A stretch of DNA of 64,000 nt, taken from contig CP091737.1 in assembly GCA_022010055.1 (NCBI GenBank), positions 1,054,001-1,118,000 on the forward strand, read 5' to 3'. Position numbers and translations under genes: made by a program. The stretch's first letter is position 1; each line of letters begins with the position of its first letter. Origin of the DNA: Treponema sp. (lineage in GTDB: Bacteria; Spirochaetota; Spirochaetia; Treponematales; Treponemataceae). Positions 28,520-37,375 of the stretch are shown here, piece by piece. The notes beneath the pieces were generated by a model. It worked only from the letters and a program-made list of their open reading frames with translations, made no database searches and was not told where the DNA came from.

Positions 28520-29938
28520 ATGAAATACACAGACACAAGAGACAAATCGGTTTCTACAGATTTCAGAACAGCAGTAATGAGCGGAATGAACTCTAAAACA
28601 GGAGGACTGTACATTCCGACAAACATTCCAAAACTTGACAGTTCGTTCATAAACAAGAATCCAGAGCCAAGTTTCAGGGAAATTGCCTTTAATATGGCAA
28701 AACCTTTTGTAGAAGGTGAAATTCCAGATGATGACCTTATGGCGATTATCCAGGATGCTTACCCTTTTACTCCAAAAACAGTTCCTGTAGACAAGTCAGC
28801 ATATATTCTTGAACTATTTCACGGTCCTACCTGCGCTTTTAAGGATTTTGGAGCGCGCTTTATGGCCAGAGTCATGTCTTACTTCAATAGGACTGAGAAC
28901 GGAACCCTGCATATTCTGGTCGCTACTTCCGGAGACACGGGTTCTGCCGTCGGCTCTGCATTCCACAACGTTCCCGGCCTTGATGTAACAATTCTTTATC
29001 CTGAGGGAAAAATTTCAAAGATTCAGGAAAAACAGCTTTCAACCTTTACTGGAAATGTACGGGCGCTCAAGGTAAAGGGCACTTTTGATGACTGTCAGAA
29101 ACTTGTAAAAACCGCATTTACAGATGCCGAGCTCCGCAAGGAATTCAGGCTTTCTTCCGCAAACTCTATCAATATCTCAAGGCTTCTGCCGCAAAGTTTC
29201 TACTATATGTACTCTTCTTTGGTCGTAAGAAACCGTGCGCCGCTTGACACAAAGCTGGAAAATGCTTCAATCGTGTGCATTGTTCCATCCGGCAACTTTG
29301 GAAACCTTACCTCAGGCCTTATTGCAAAAGAAATGGGAGCGCCAATCCGTGGATTTGTTGCTGCCACAAACACAAACAGGACAATTCCTGACTGGATTGC
29401 CACCGGAGATTATAATGCCAGGGCATCAGTAGAAACTTATGCAAATGCAATGGATGTTGGAGCACCGTCAAACTACGAAAGAATCAAGGCAATGTATTCT
29501 TTAGATGAAGTAAGAAAAATGATGGCTTCCTTCTGGCTTGACAATGCAGGAATAATGGCTTCTATAACTGATTGCAACACACGAACAGGATACACAATTG
29601 ATCCACACGGAGCAATCGGCTGGAAAGCATGGGATGTAATCAGAAACGGCGGATTCGAAGCTTTGAAGAACGGCGTAAAGAATGATATTTCAAAACCAGG
29701 TCTTACTCCAAATCTTCCGGAATGGGCAGATGAAGTAATAAACAAAAATGCCGTGGGAATCATCCTTGAAACAGCACATCCTGCAAAATTCGGTTCAATT
29801 GTTACAGAAGCAACCGGACGGGAACCTGCAGTTCCAGAAACGCTCCAGGCTGTGATGAACCTTCCGGATATGGCCATTCCAATTGAAAATAACTATGAGA
29901 CATTTAAGGAATGGCTAAAAGCCAACCTTTCAAAATAA
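28520..29938 (+). CDS. thrC: Threonine synthase
   Basis: PLP enzyme converting O-phosphohomoserine to threonine. About 472 residues from ATG 28520 (MKYTDTRDKSV), which has AAGGA 8 nt upstream. The longer frame begins inside the lipoprotein gene and is rejected. The PLP lysine lies in HGPTCAFKDFGARFM, the glycine-rich loop is VATSGDTGSAVGSAF, and PSGNFGNLTSGLIAKEMG is a clear family signature. No homoserine kinase or dehydrogenase gene is in the window. Confidence 0.96.
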   Translation: MKYTDTRDKSVSTDFRTAVMSGMNSKTGGLYIPTNIPKLDSSFINKNPEPSFREIAFNMAKPFVEGEIPDDDLMAIIQDAYPFTPKTVPVDKSAYILELFHGPTCAFKDFGARFMARVMSYFNRTENGTLHILVATSGDTGSAVGSAFHNVPGLDVTILYPEGKISKIQEKQLSTFTGNVRALKVKGTFDDCQKLVKTAFTDAELRKEFRLSSANSINISRLLPQSFYYMYSSLVVRNRAPLDTKLENASIVCIVPSGNFGNLTSGLIAKEMGAPIRGFVAATNTNRTIPDWIATGDYNARASVETYANAMDVGAPSNYERIKAMYSLDEVRKMMASFWLDNAGIMASITDCNTRTGYTIDPHGAIGWKAWDVIRNGGFEALKNGVKNDISKPGLTPNLPEWADEVINKNAVGIILETAHPAKFGSIVTEATGREPAVPETLQAVMNLPDMAIPIENNYETFKEWLKANLSK

Positions 29939-29955
29939 TTTTTACTAATATCAAT

Positions 29956-29998
29956 AAAAAAGGCTGTCCTGAAAAACTTACAGGGACAGCCTTTTTTT
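29956..29998. terminator. Bidirectional terminator between thrC and the porin-like gene
   Basis: AAAAAGGCTGTCC ... GGGACAGCCTTTTTTT, a strong stem with one bulge and U tracts on both strands. It is placed between convergent thrC and the outer-membrane protein gene. Confidence 0.88.
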
Positions 29999-30052
29999 GC
30001 GGCAAGGATACAATAAACGAACGCTAAGATCCGTTCATCTGACCTTAATGAA

Positions 30053-31297
30053 TCAGAAAGCGTACTCGATTCCAACAGGAATATAAAATCTGTTTTCTGT
30101 CTTTTTTACTATGTCTTCAACATCTGTAACTGTCAAAGTGTCTGCAATTCCGACAAAAACAAAGCAGTCGGCGGCAACGTCTTTTTTAACGTAAACTTCC
30201 GCGCCGAAACCGTTTACAGCAATATTTTTTACCAGAAGATTGTTGAATGCGCCACCGTAATTAACTGTCGCGCCAAGCGTAAACTTTTCAAGCGCGTATT
30301 CTATGCCAGCGTCAACAACAAAGGCCGGGAAATAAGCCAAATCGCCATCTTTATCAGTTCCATTCATAGAACGATAAGCCGCATGGCCTTTGTAAGAAAG
30401 ATTGTCGTTCTCTCCTGCTATACCTGCGACAGCCTGGAACAGATAGCCATTTTCTTTATCTCTCTTGTCATTATCTGACCAAAGCGGAATTTTTACGCCA
30501 ACTTCAAGAAGATTGCTTTCGTTGATGTTCCAGTCAAAACCAAGCTCAAGTTTTCCGTTAAAGTCATCGTCCTTAAGCTCGTCCTTGCTGCCATCACGCG
30601 GATCTTTTGCACCAAAATATGCCGCCTTAATCTGGAACTTTTCATCAATCGTGTAGCCAAAACCAATATTTATGCTCTTGTAGAAGTTCTCCGCCCAAAC
30701 AGCAGAATCATCGAGAATTGCATCATTATCATCATAAATCACTGGACCAAAGGCATCAAATGTCGCACCGATAAAAAGACCTTCCAGCGGATAGAAAGAA
30801 AGCGCAAGCCCAGCCTGTGGATAACGGTCAAAAATGTCGTCCTCTCCAAGCGAGCCGATATCTCGTCGTCCGTTGCCCCAGTCACCGATTGTTCCGCGAA
30901 GGTCATCAACTTCAACCATACCAATCTGCCCAAGGAACCAGTCTGTTGGCATCCACTAGACCTTTGCCTGGTCAGGAAAACTTACGTTTCCAAAACCACC
31001 TTCTGAATCAACAGCATATTCCAGGTCAAGGTTCATTCCAAACTTGCCGTCCTCTGTTGAAGCGCTGAAATTAAAATCGTTAAGAAATTCACCGAATACT
31101 GTTGCAGGCGAAGAATGAGAACCGTCTTTTCCAAAAGTCCCGGCTGTTTTTGCAGCCTCATTGTCATAGTCGTTATTGTAGCCGCTAAAGTCAAAAACGC
31201 GGGCAGCGCCACGACCGCTGATTCCAATAGAAACATCAGCAAATGCAAAGGAAGCAGTAAAAACCCCTCCCAATATAAAAGCGAATAATTTTTTCAT
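30053..31297 (-). CDS. Outer-membrane beta-barrel protein with internal amber codon
   Basis: About 414 residues if read through. The signal peptide is MKKLFAFILGGVFTASFAFA, cut before DVSIGISG, at ATG 31297 with GGAGG 7 nt upstream. The mature protein has alternating aromatic strands (ISGRGAARVFDFSG, LELGFDWNINESNLLEVGVK), acidic D/N-rich loops, and a C-terminal strand ending in F (FYIPVGIEYAF), as in barrel proteins. A TAG at 30956-30958 splits it in the same frame between AKV and WMPTDW. This is a substitution, not an indel. It may be a sequencing error, a recent pseudogene or a variable locus. It is similar in style to treponemal major outer-sheath-associated proteins, but not identified. 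Confidence 0.75.
30956..30958 (-). other. In-frame amber codon in the beta-barrel gene
   Basis: TAG occurs in frame after QAKV and before WMPTDW. Both sides continue the same barrel in the same frame. A single base change to a Tyr or Trp codon would restore it. It is the only broken gene here that is not broken at a homopolymer. Confidence 0.8.
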
Positions 31298-31342
31298 GAA
31301 AAACCTCCATTTTTCACGCATGAGAATATAACTCTAAAAAAA

Positions 31343-31358
31343 GTTAGCATAGACTAAC
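31343..31358. promoter_or_regulatory. Palindrome near the porin-like gene promoter
   Basis: GTTAG-CATAGA-CTAAC, a 16-bp dyad upstream of the outer-membrane gene. On the minus strand it overlaps a possible TTGTTA-18-TAGAGT promoter. It is a candidate operator; the regulator is not known. Confidence 0.4.
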
Positions 31359-31424
31359 AAATTTCAATTAATATGTAAAGGCACTGGAGATTTTTTTTAA
31401 ACATTTTTTGAAAACAATTTTGAT

Positions 31425-31456
31425 AAAAAATCCCCTGCTTCATATTCTGCAGGGGG
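31425..31456 (-). terminator. Terminator after dCMP deaminase
   Basis: On the minus strand TCCCCCTGC ... GCAGGGGA is followed by a run of U (A run 31425-31430). It is located about 100 nt past the deaminase stop. Confidence 0.75.
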
Positions 31457-31503
31457 ACATTTATTTTAAAATCCGGAGTTTAAGTTTAAAAAGTATTGAA
31501 GTC

Positions 31504-31552
31504 AATTAGCCCGAATTTCAAGTTTTAGAAGTTCAGTGTTCAGGCTATTAAA
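31504..31552. repeat. Solo end fragment of palindromic element B
   Basis: TTAGCCCGAATTTCAAGTTT and the next few bases match the end of the element at 23.0-23.3 kb with about four mismatches over 25 nt. AGCC ... GGCT makes a short dyad here. It lies just beyond the 3' end of the deaminase gene. Confidence 0.45.
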
Positions 31553-31558
31553 AAAAAA

Positions 31559-32050
31559 TCACATATTCTCATAAGTCTGCACGGAATCTTCCAGATGCTC
31601 AATCTGAATACCTGCGTCCTTGAACATTTTAAGGGAATCTTCTTCATCGTGGTAATGTTTTTCACAGACAACACGCTTTATGCCGCAGTTTATTAAAAGC
31701 ATTGCGCAAGTCCGGCATGGAGTCATCTTGCAATAAACAGTTCCGCCGTCAATAGAAATTCCGCGCTTTGCAGCCTGACAGATTGCATTCTGCTCGGCAT
31801 GAACAGTTCGTACACAATGGCTGGTTACCGTTCCATCCTCATGAACTGTTTTTTTTAAGAGATGTCCCGCCTCATCACAGTGCGGAAGCCCGGCTGGAGA
31901 GCCAACGTAGCCGGTTACAAGAATCTGATGGTCGCGGGCAATGACGCATCCGCTCCGTCCGCGGTCACAGGTAGCGCGCTTCGCAATCGTGCGGCTGACT
32001 TCCATAAAATATTCATCCCATGTTGGCCGTGTATATTTCTTTTCAATCAT
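31559..32050 (-). CDS. dCMP deaminase (ComEB-type)
   Basis: Zinc deaminase that makes dUMP from dCMP for thymidylate synthesis. 163 residues. Zinc and catalytic residues are seen in VHAEQNAI (HAE) and TPCRTCAMLLINCG (PCxxC). The N-terminal RGRSGCVIARDHQILVTGY is typical of the family. The start ATG 32050 has AGGATAT. It is transcribed alone, with a terminator downstream. Confidence 0.93.
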   Translation of the reverse strand: MIEKKYTRPTWDEYFMEVSRTIAKRATCDRGRSGCVIARDHQILVTGYVGSPAGLPHCDEAGHLLKKTVHEDGTVTSHCVRTVHAEQNAICQAAKRGISIDGGTVYCKMTPCRTCAMLLINCGIKRVVCEKHYHDEEDSLKMFKDAGIQIEHLEDSVQTYENM

Positions 32051-32139
32051 TTCTATATCCTAAAAAAAACAGCTGTCCAAAATATATTCCAGACAACTGT
32101 TTTTTGCAATATCAAGATATTTAGTTTTGCTTAAAAATT

Positions 32140-33536
32140 TTATTCAGCAACTATTTCAACATCTGAAGCAGGAATTTCAACAGGTTCCGCGGAAGCTTCG
32201 ACTGTCTCAGAAGCGCTTTTCTTTGAACTGGCTTCTTTTGCGCCTTCAAAAATAATGTCACCGATAAAAATTGCCGCAAGAATCATTGTAACCACAGGGA
32301 TTTCCTTGTATTTTTTAGCGACAAGCTTTACAAAAACATACGTAATCATTCCCCACATAATGCCCTTTGAAATTGAATATGCGAAAGGCATTGTCATAAT
32401 CGTGATAAACGCCGGGATTCCTTCTGTAGGATCTTCAAAATCAATGCCACAGACATTCTTAAGCATAAGAAAACCTACAAAAACCAATGCAGGCGCTGTA
32501 GCGCATGCGGGAATAATTGCAAACACAGGATTAAAGAACAATGCGGCAAGGAACAAAATTCCAGTAACAACAGAGGCCAGACCTGTTCTTGCTCCGGCAG
32601 CGACACCTGAAGTTGACTCAACAAAAGAGGTTACTGTGGAAGTTCCAAGACAAGCGCCGACAACAGTTCCAACCGAGTCCGCCATAAGAGCGCCTTTCGC
32701 GTTAACAATGTTTCCGTCCTTGTCTTTCAAATCCGCCTGCTCAGCAACTCCCATCAATGTTCCAAGAGTATCGAAAAGATCAGTAAAAAGGAAAGTTAAA
32801 AGAACAACCAGGAATTTAATTGACAAAGCGCCCGTCCATTCAAATTTAAACAAATACGGAGCGGCCGGAGTTGCCAGAGGAGACCAGTTTTCACCGATAG
32901 TTGTAACACCGAAAGGAATTCCGATAATAGTTGTAATCGCAATGGAAATAAGAACCGCGCCAGGAACTTTAAGAACCCAAAGCACAATTGTAATCAGAAG
33001 ACCGATAACAAAAACAAGCGCGGTAGGATGAAGAAGATTAATATTTTCAAAACCAATAAGAGTTCCTGTTGATGTGGTACAGATTCCGGCATTTGAAAGT
33101 CCAATAATCGTTATGAACAACCCGATGCCGACACTGACCGCTTTTTCAAATTAGCAGGAATTGACTTTATAATCGCTTCGCGGATTCCAAAGATAGAAAT
33201 AACAATGAAAATTATTCCTTCAACAAAAACAGCAGTCAGTGCAAACTGCCACGTGCATCCCATTCCTAGAACAACGGAATAAGTAAAGAATGCGTTCAGA
33301 CCAAGACCAGGAGCAAGCGCAACCGGAAGATTCGCGCAAAAAGCCATTACAAGGGTCGCGATACAGGCCGAAACCGCGGTCGCAGTAAATACAGAATTAA
33401 ACTCCATTCCGGCACCAGAAAGAATTCCCGGATTTACAGCCAAAATATAGGCCATAGCAAGAAAGGTTGTTATACCGCCAATAATTTCCTTACTGACTGT
33501 TGAACCTCTTTCCTTAATATGAAAAAGTTTTTCCAT
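32140..33536 (-). CDS. NCS2 family purine permease, AzgA/PbuG type (frameshifted)
   Basis: Inner-membrane importer probably specific for adenine, guanine or hypoxanthine. About 465 residues when joined, with the AzgA start MEKLFHIKERGSTVSKEIIGG, VNPGILSGAGM, LAPGLGLNAFFTYSVV and a later LFTDLFDTLGTLMGVAEQA. The break is in the T run 33142-33146 (plus). One more A on the coding strand gives NLKKAVSVGIGLFITIIGL in place of the early stop. The C-terminal 40 residues are rich in K, E, S and V and look cytoplasmic. The start ATG 33536 has GGAGG. No purine riboswitch is seen upstream. Confidence 0.92.
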
Positions 33537-33596
33537 CTTTTTCCTCCATTGGGATATTATAATATATAAAATAAGAAATAACTAGAGCACAAATTA

Positions 33597-33832
33597 AGCC
33601 CCACAGGGCAAACGCATTATAAATGTATTCAGCAAAAAACTTGCTCCCAGTCACGGTTTCGTGGTTCAAAATCGCGCAATAATGCGCTACACGCTGATTG
33701 TTGCAAAGTAACTATAGAATTGCCCGCTCACGCGGGCTCAACAATCAGAGTGTTTTTGACCACGAAACCGTTCCTTCGCGCAAAGTTTACTTAAATTATT
33801 TATAATACGTTTGCCCTGTTAAACCCCACGGT
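33597..33832. repeat. Large imperfect palindrome (MITE-like element A)
   Basis: The left end ACAGGGCAAACGCATTATAA is mirrored by TTATAATACGTTTGCCCTGT at the right. Further in, CACGGTTTCGTGGTTCAAAA pairs with TTTTTGACCACGAAACCG, and CTGATTGTTG pairs with CAACAATCAG. The centre carries its own hairpin GCCCGC-TCAC-GCGGGC. The left arm has an extra small palindrome GCGCAATAATGCGC that is absent from the right arm. No ORF is present. The element lies between the purine permease and tRNA-Gly. The remaining bases from 33833 to about 33970 hold nothing I can support. Confidence 0.75.
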
Positions 33833-33972
33833 CTCAGGAACGCTGTGAAAAAAATCTCCTGAAAGAATCCTCGCTAGCAGTGCGACTTAGATTTTACAGG
33901 ACAGAAAGAATGCGAAACAGAGATGAAAAAAACGAAAACTCAGCCTATCTGAAAATTCTCTGAAAGCATAAA

Positions 33973-34003
33973 AAAAACGCCCACCAGAAAGATGAGCGTT
34001 TTT
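33973..34003 (-). terminator. Terminator after tRNA-Gly
   Basis: On the minus strand AAAACGCTCATC ... GGTGGGCGTTTTTTT forms a stem with G-U pairs and a U tract, directly after tRNA-Gly. Confidence 0.8.
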
Positions 34004-34005
34004 AG

Positions 34006-34078
34006 AGCGGTAGAAGGGAGTCGAACCCTCGTCATCAGCTTGGAAGGCTGAGATAATAAGCCGTTATATGACTACCGC
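34006..34078 (-). tRNA. tRNA-Gly (TCC)
   Basis: Minus-strand cloverleaf. The acceptor is GCGGTAG / CTACCGC, the anticodon stem TCAGC / GCTGA with loop CTTCCAA gives TCC, and the T arm is GAGGGTTCGACTCCCTT. CCA is not encoded. A sigma-70-like promoter lies at 34093-34121 (TTGACT, then TATAAT at 15 nt or TAATAT at 17 nt). Confidence 0.94.
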
Positions 34079-34160
34079 GTTTTGATGTTTATATATTATA
34101 AATTTATTTAATTTTAGTCAAGCACCCGGAAGATTTTTTTTAAACTTTTTAGGATATTTT

Positions 34161-35513
34161 TTAATCCTCCTCTCCTGCCACCTTGTTTTCAAATTTTGTA
34201 ATCGAAGGAAAGAACATCATTTCAACTTCGCCGGTAGCACCGTTACGCTGCTTTGCAACAATACAGCACGCTTCCTGTGGAGAATCTTTTTCCATTGGAT
34301 TTCTGTCGCGGTGAAGAAACAAAACAACATCAGCATCCTGTTCAATAGAACCGGAGCCACGAAGCTGGGCAAGATTAGGTTTTTCTTTTTCAGCGTCCCG
34401 GGAAACCTGACACAGCGCAACAACAGGAATTTCAAGCTCACGAGCAAGCGCTTTTAATGACTTTGAAATTTCCGAAACATTTTCCCACGTATTCGGGCTT
34501 GGATTATCCAGCGTTATAAGACCGATGTAGTCTATGAAAATTATCCGGACACCGAAATTCGCAACCATACGTCTTGCGCAGGCCCTCAAGTCAAGAAGCC
34601 CCATGTTAGGAGTATCACATATATACAAAGGTGAATTATAGCATCGTCCGGCGGCATCCTGAATTCTCTGAAGCTCAGCCATACTTAGCATGCCTCTTTT
34701 TATTTTTCCGCTTGAAAATTTTTTTTGAAACCTGAGAAAAAAAGACGCTGGCCGATCGACTGGTAGGACATTTCCAGAGAAAAGAATCCGCACGGAATTT
34801 TATTTTTCAACGGCAATTGTCTGCATCATTGAAAGGGCGAAAGCTGTTTTACCGATAGAAGGACGGGCGCCGATTATTATAAGCTCGGAATTCTGAAAAA
34901 CCGTTTGTCATTGAATCAAGCTGCGCGATTCCTGAAGGAATTCCCTGTAAATTCTCCTTTTTTTCTGTAGCGGCTTGAAATAATATCAATCGTTTCATTT
35001 ACAATTTGCTGCATATTGTACATTTTTTTGAAGTTTCTGTGTTCTCTGTAAGCGCAAAAAAATCTTCTTTTCCGCCTGCTCCAAAAAGCATAGAAGCCTC
35101 TTTTTGTATCATCAAAAAGCAGAAGCCCTTAAATCTGTGGCAAGTTTTTATAAGATCACGCCTTGCGGCGCAACCTAGTATTATGTCAATATAAAAATTT
35201 ATATTCGCAGCGGTGGCAACTGTATCAGTAAGACCTGCGATATATGCGGCGCCACCAGCCTGCTCCAGCTTGTTCAACTTAGTAAGCTCATTTACAAGAG
35301 TTATTGAATCACCACGAACATTCTGCTTTTGAAAAGAGAAATCAAGCCTTCAAAAAAATTATCTGATTCTGAAGCGAATAAAAAAACGATCCGGACGCAG
35401 CCTGCTTGAAACATCGCTCATCACATCCCAATCAAAAAAAGTATCGCTCCAAGCGTAGCCTGCTCGGCATCAAGATTGTGCGGCGGAACTTTATCTTTTA
35501 ATTCAACAGCCAT
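34161..35513 (-). CDS. dnaB: Replicative DNA helicase DnaB (about a dozen indels)
   Basis: Hexameric fork helicase, last gene of the rpsF-ssb-rpsR-rplI-dnaB unit. It starts at ATG 35513 (MAVELKDKVPPHN) after GGGG. The reading hops between all three frames, but a conceptual correction reads through as DnaB: EQATLGAIL, AGGAAYIAGLTD, ANINFYIDI, FTGIPSGIAQLDSMTNGF, Walker A ARPSIGKTAFALSMM, ENKIPCGFFSLEMSYQSIGQR, RIIFIDYIGLI and LRGSGSIEQDADVV. The last 630 nt are open. Apparent length errors occur in runs near 34725, 34735, 34819, 34899, 34946, 35027, 35070, 35086, 35103, 35127, 35355 and 35443, mostly extra bases. DnaB is essential, so this is more likely poor sequence than a pseudogene. Confidence 0.85.
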
Positions 35514-35534
35514 TTTTTTCCCCCAAAAGACAAC

Positions 35535-35565
35535 AAAGGCGATGAGCCTTCAGACCATCGCCTTT
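35535..35565. terminator. Hairpin between rplI and dnaB
   Basis: A perfect 10-bp stem AAAGGCGATG / CATCGCCTTT with an 11-nt loop. A U-rich tail follows only on the plus strand (AATTTTTTT). On the gene strand the tail is GTTGTCTTTT. It may attenuate dnaB relative to the ribosomal genes. Confidence 0.6.
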
Positions 35566-35595
35566 AATTTTTTTCAGCAAAATATCCTAAATGAA

Positions 35596-36131
35596 TTACT
35601 CAGCCTTTGGTTCTTCTGAAACTTCTTCAGCAGGTTTTTTTCTGCTTTTTTTCAACCTTTGCGGCAGAAGGTTTTGCGCCGGCAACTTCCTGTGCCTTTA
35701 CAGCAATTTTAATTTCTGCGACAGCAGTTTCATAAAGTTTTACAGTAGCATGATAATTGCCTACAGTCTTGATTGCAAGACCAGGAACTTCAATGCGCTT
35801 TCTTTCAATCTCGAAACCAAGTTTTGCCAGAGCATCAGCAATTACTGAAGCCGTAACAGCGCCATAAAGTTTCCGTTTGAACCAGCAGGCATTTCAATTA
35901 AAATTTCAGCCGACTCAAGTTTTTCTTTCAAACTCTTTGCGTTCTGACGTTTTACTTCCTTGCGTGCCTCAATCTCAGCTTTTTTAGCTTCAAACATAGC
36001 GGCAGTTGTTTCATTGTAAACAACAACAAGATTACGAGGAAGAAGATAGTTGCGGGCATAACCTGTAGCAACGTTCTTTACATCACCTTCTTCACCAAGA
36101 TGCTTACATCTTCATTAAGAATTACTTTCAT
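35596..36131 (-). CDS. rplI: Ribosomal protein L9 (frameshifted)
   Basis: Large-subunit protein with about 178 residues after correction. It starts at ATG 36131 with AGGAG. MKVILNEDVKHLGEEGDVKNVATGYARNY and LLPRNLVV are the standard L9 N-terminus. A basic helix (KAEIEARKEVKRQNAKS) follows, then the C-terminal domain with GAVTASVIADAL, and a K/P/E-rich tail extends beyond normal L9. Three indels are inferred: a missing A near 36109, a missing A near 35867, and an extra base in the run near 35635-35641. The stop is TAA 35596-35598. Confidence 0.88.
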
Positions 36132-36212
36132 TTTTCAAGCTCCTCTTGAATATTTACAAGGAAAACAGCGTCACCAGGAGTCGGATCGCCGTTTCCTTTT
36201 TTTAATTATGAA

Positions 36213-36542
36213 TTACTCTGCAACAAACGGAAGCAGGCAGATTGCGCGCGCGCGTTTGATTGCTCCGGCAAGCTCACGCTGGTGCTTTGCACAAGTTCCT
36301 GTAATGCGGCGCGGAAGAATCTTACCGCGTTCTGTCGTAAAACGACGGAGAGCATCAGAATCCTTGTAGTCAATCTTAGCTTTGTTTGAACAGAAACGGC
36401 AAACCTTCTTGCGGAAGAAAGTCTTTCCTTTTCCACGACCGTTATCACGTGATTCGTCTTCGCGGCCTTCATTTTCCACAGCAGGCTTTTTTTCTGCTAC
36501 ATCTTTGTTTTCTTCATACATATCTTTTGTTTCTTCTGACAT
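36213..36542 (-). CDS. rpsR: Ribosomal protein S18 with acidic N-terminal extension
   Basis: Small-subunit protein that pairs with S6. 109 residues. The conserved core starts at about residue 40 (FFRKKVCRFC, DYKDSDALRRFTTERGKILPRRITGTC). The first 38 residues (MSEETKDMYEENKDV...) are acidic and polar, an extension compared with the usual 75-90 residues. It lies between ssb and rplI. Confidence 0.96.
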   Translation of the reverse strand: MSEETKDMYEENKDVAEKKPAVENEGREDESRDNGRGKGKTFFRKKVCRFCSNKAKIDYKDSDALRRFTTERGKILPRRITGTCAKHQRELAGAIKRARAICLLPFVAE

Positions 36543-36555
36543 AATTTACTCCAAA

Positions 36556-37068
36556 TTAGAAAGGAATATCTTCAGGGAAATCGCTTTCCGTTCCACCAAA
36601 GGAATCACCGCCAAAATTAGCGGCAGGTGTCTGCGCCGGCTGACTGAAATCATTGCTTCTCGGCTGGAATCCGTTTGATGCACCCCCGGCAAAACTATTT
36701 CCGTTCTGTCCGCCATCACTTCTTCCGCCTAAAAGCTGGACATTATTCGCAACAATTGTCACACGGCTGAAATTCTGTCCGTCTTTCTGCCATCTGTCCT
36801 GTTTCAGATAACCGTCCACGGCAATCTGCTTTCCCTTAGTAAGATAAGGCTTTAAATTTTCAGCCTGTTTTCCCCAGAGGGTAACATCAAAGAAATTTGC
36901 TTCTTCAACCCAGTTTCCGCTGGCAGAATCTTTTCTGCTTCGGTTCACAGCGATACTCAAATTTGCCCTAGCCTGTCCGTTTGACACATATCCAAAGGAA
37001 CGCTCATCGCTTCCCACATCTCGAGTCAATCTTCCTACTAAAACAACGTGATTAAGGTCTGTCGCCAT
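36556..37068 (-). CDS. ssb: Single-stranded DNA-binding protein
   Basis: 170 residues. The OB fold with LNHVVLVGRLTRDVG and NFFDVTLWGKQAENLKPYL is followed by a flexible G/N/Q/S-rich tail ending in the acidic tip DFPEDIPF that binds SSB partners. It is placed between rpsF and rpsR, a common arrangement. Confidence 0.97.
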   Translation of the reverse strand: MATDLNHVVLVGRLTRDVGSDERSFGYVSNGQARANLSIAVNRSRKDSASGNWVEEANFFDVTLWGKQAENLKPYLTKGKQIAVDGYLKQDRWQKDGQNFSRVTIVANNVQLLGGRSDGGQNGNSFAGGASNGFQPRSNDFSQPAQTPAANFGGDSFGGTESDFPEDIPF

Positions 37069-37090
37069 TTTTGTTACCCCGGTTTATTTT

Positions 37091-37375
37091 TTATTTTTCT
37101 TCAAGTTTTACGAAAAGGTATTTCAAAAGATTCTTCTGAATCTTGAATGCTTTTCCGATTTCAGTAATTTTGTCTGGATTGAGATTAAGAGTAAAAAGAA
37201 CAAAATGTCCCTTCTTTTCTTTTTCAATCTCATAAGCAAGGTCGCGGTCACCGAAAAGTTTTTCCTCTTCAATTTCTGCGCCAAAAGATGTAAGTGTGCC
37301 GCGCACTTCTTCAACGGCTTTCTTTGACTTTTCTTCATCAATCGGGAAGATAGTCATTAATTCGTACTTTCTCAT
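37091..37375 (-). CDS. rpsF: Ribosomal protein S6
   Basis: 94 residues with the S6 start MRKYELMTIFPIDEEKSK, followed by LFGDRDLAYEIEKEKKGHFV. The ATG has AAGGAG. First gene of the rpsF-ssb-rpsR-rplI-dnaB operon. The leader contains a small hairpin GAGGCTC-GTA-GAGCTTC, which could be a site for S6:S18 feedback, though the known motif is not clear. Confidence 0.96.
   Translation of the reverse strand: MRKYELMTIFPIDEEKSKKAVEEVRGTLTSFGAEIEEEKLFGDRDLAYEIEKEKKGHFVLFTLNLNPDKITEIGKAFKIQKNLLKYLFVKLEEK

Noticed and set aside
30956..30958. Amber codon read as pyrrolysine or other recoding
   Set aside because: No pyl genes or recoding element are seen, and the protein family is a surface barrel.
32255..33031. 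258-codon frame opposite the purine permease
   Set aside because: Its translation is a mirror of the hydrophobic permease codons (rich in T, K and P) and has no domain.
33537..33600. Purine riboswitch ahead of the permease
   Set aside because: The expected conserved aptamer core is not present in the short leader, which is only AT-rich.
36100..36131. L9 as two small genes
   Set aside because: The early stop disappears with one added A in a run, and the continuous reading is a standard L9.
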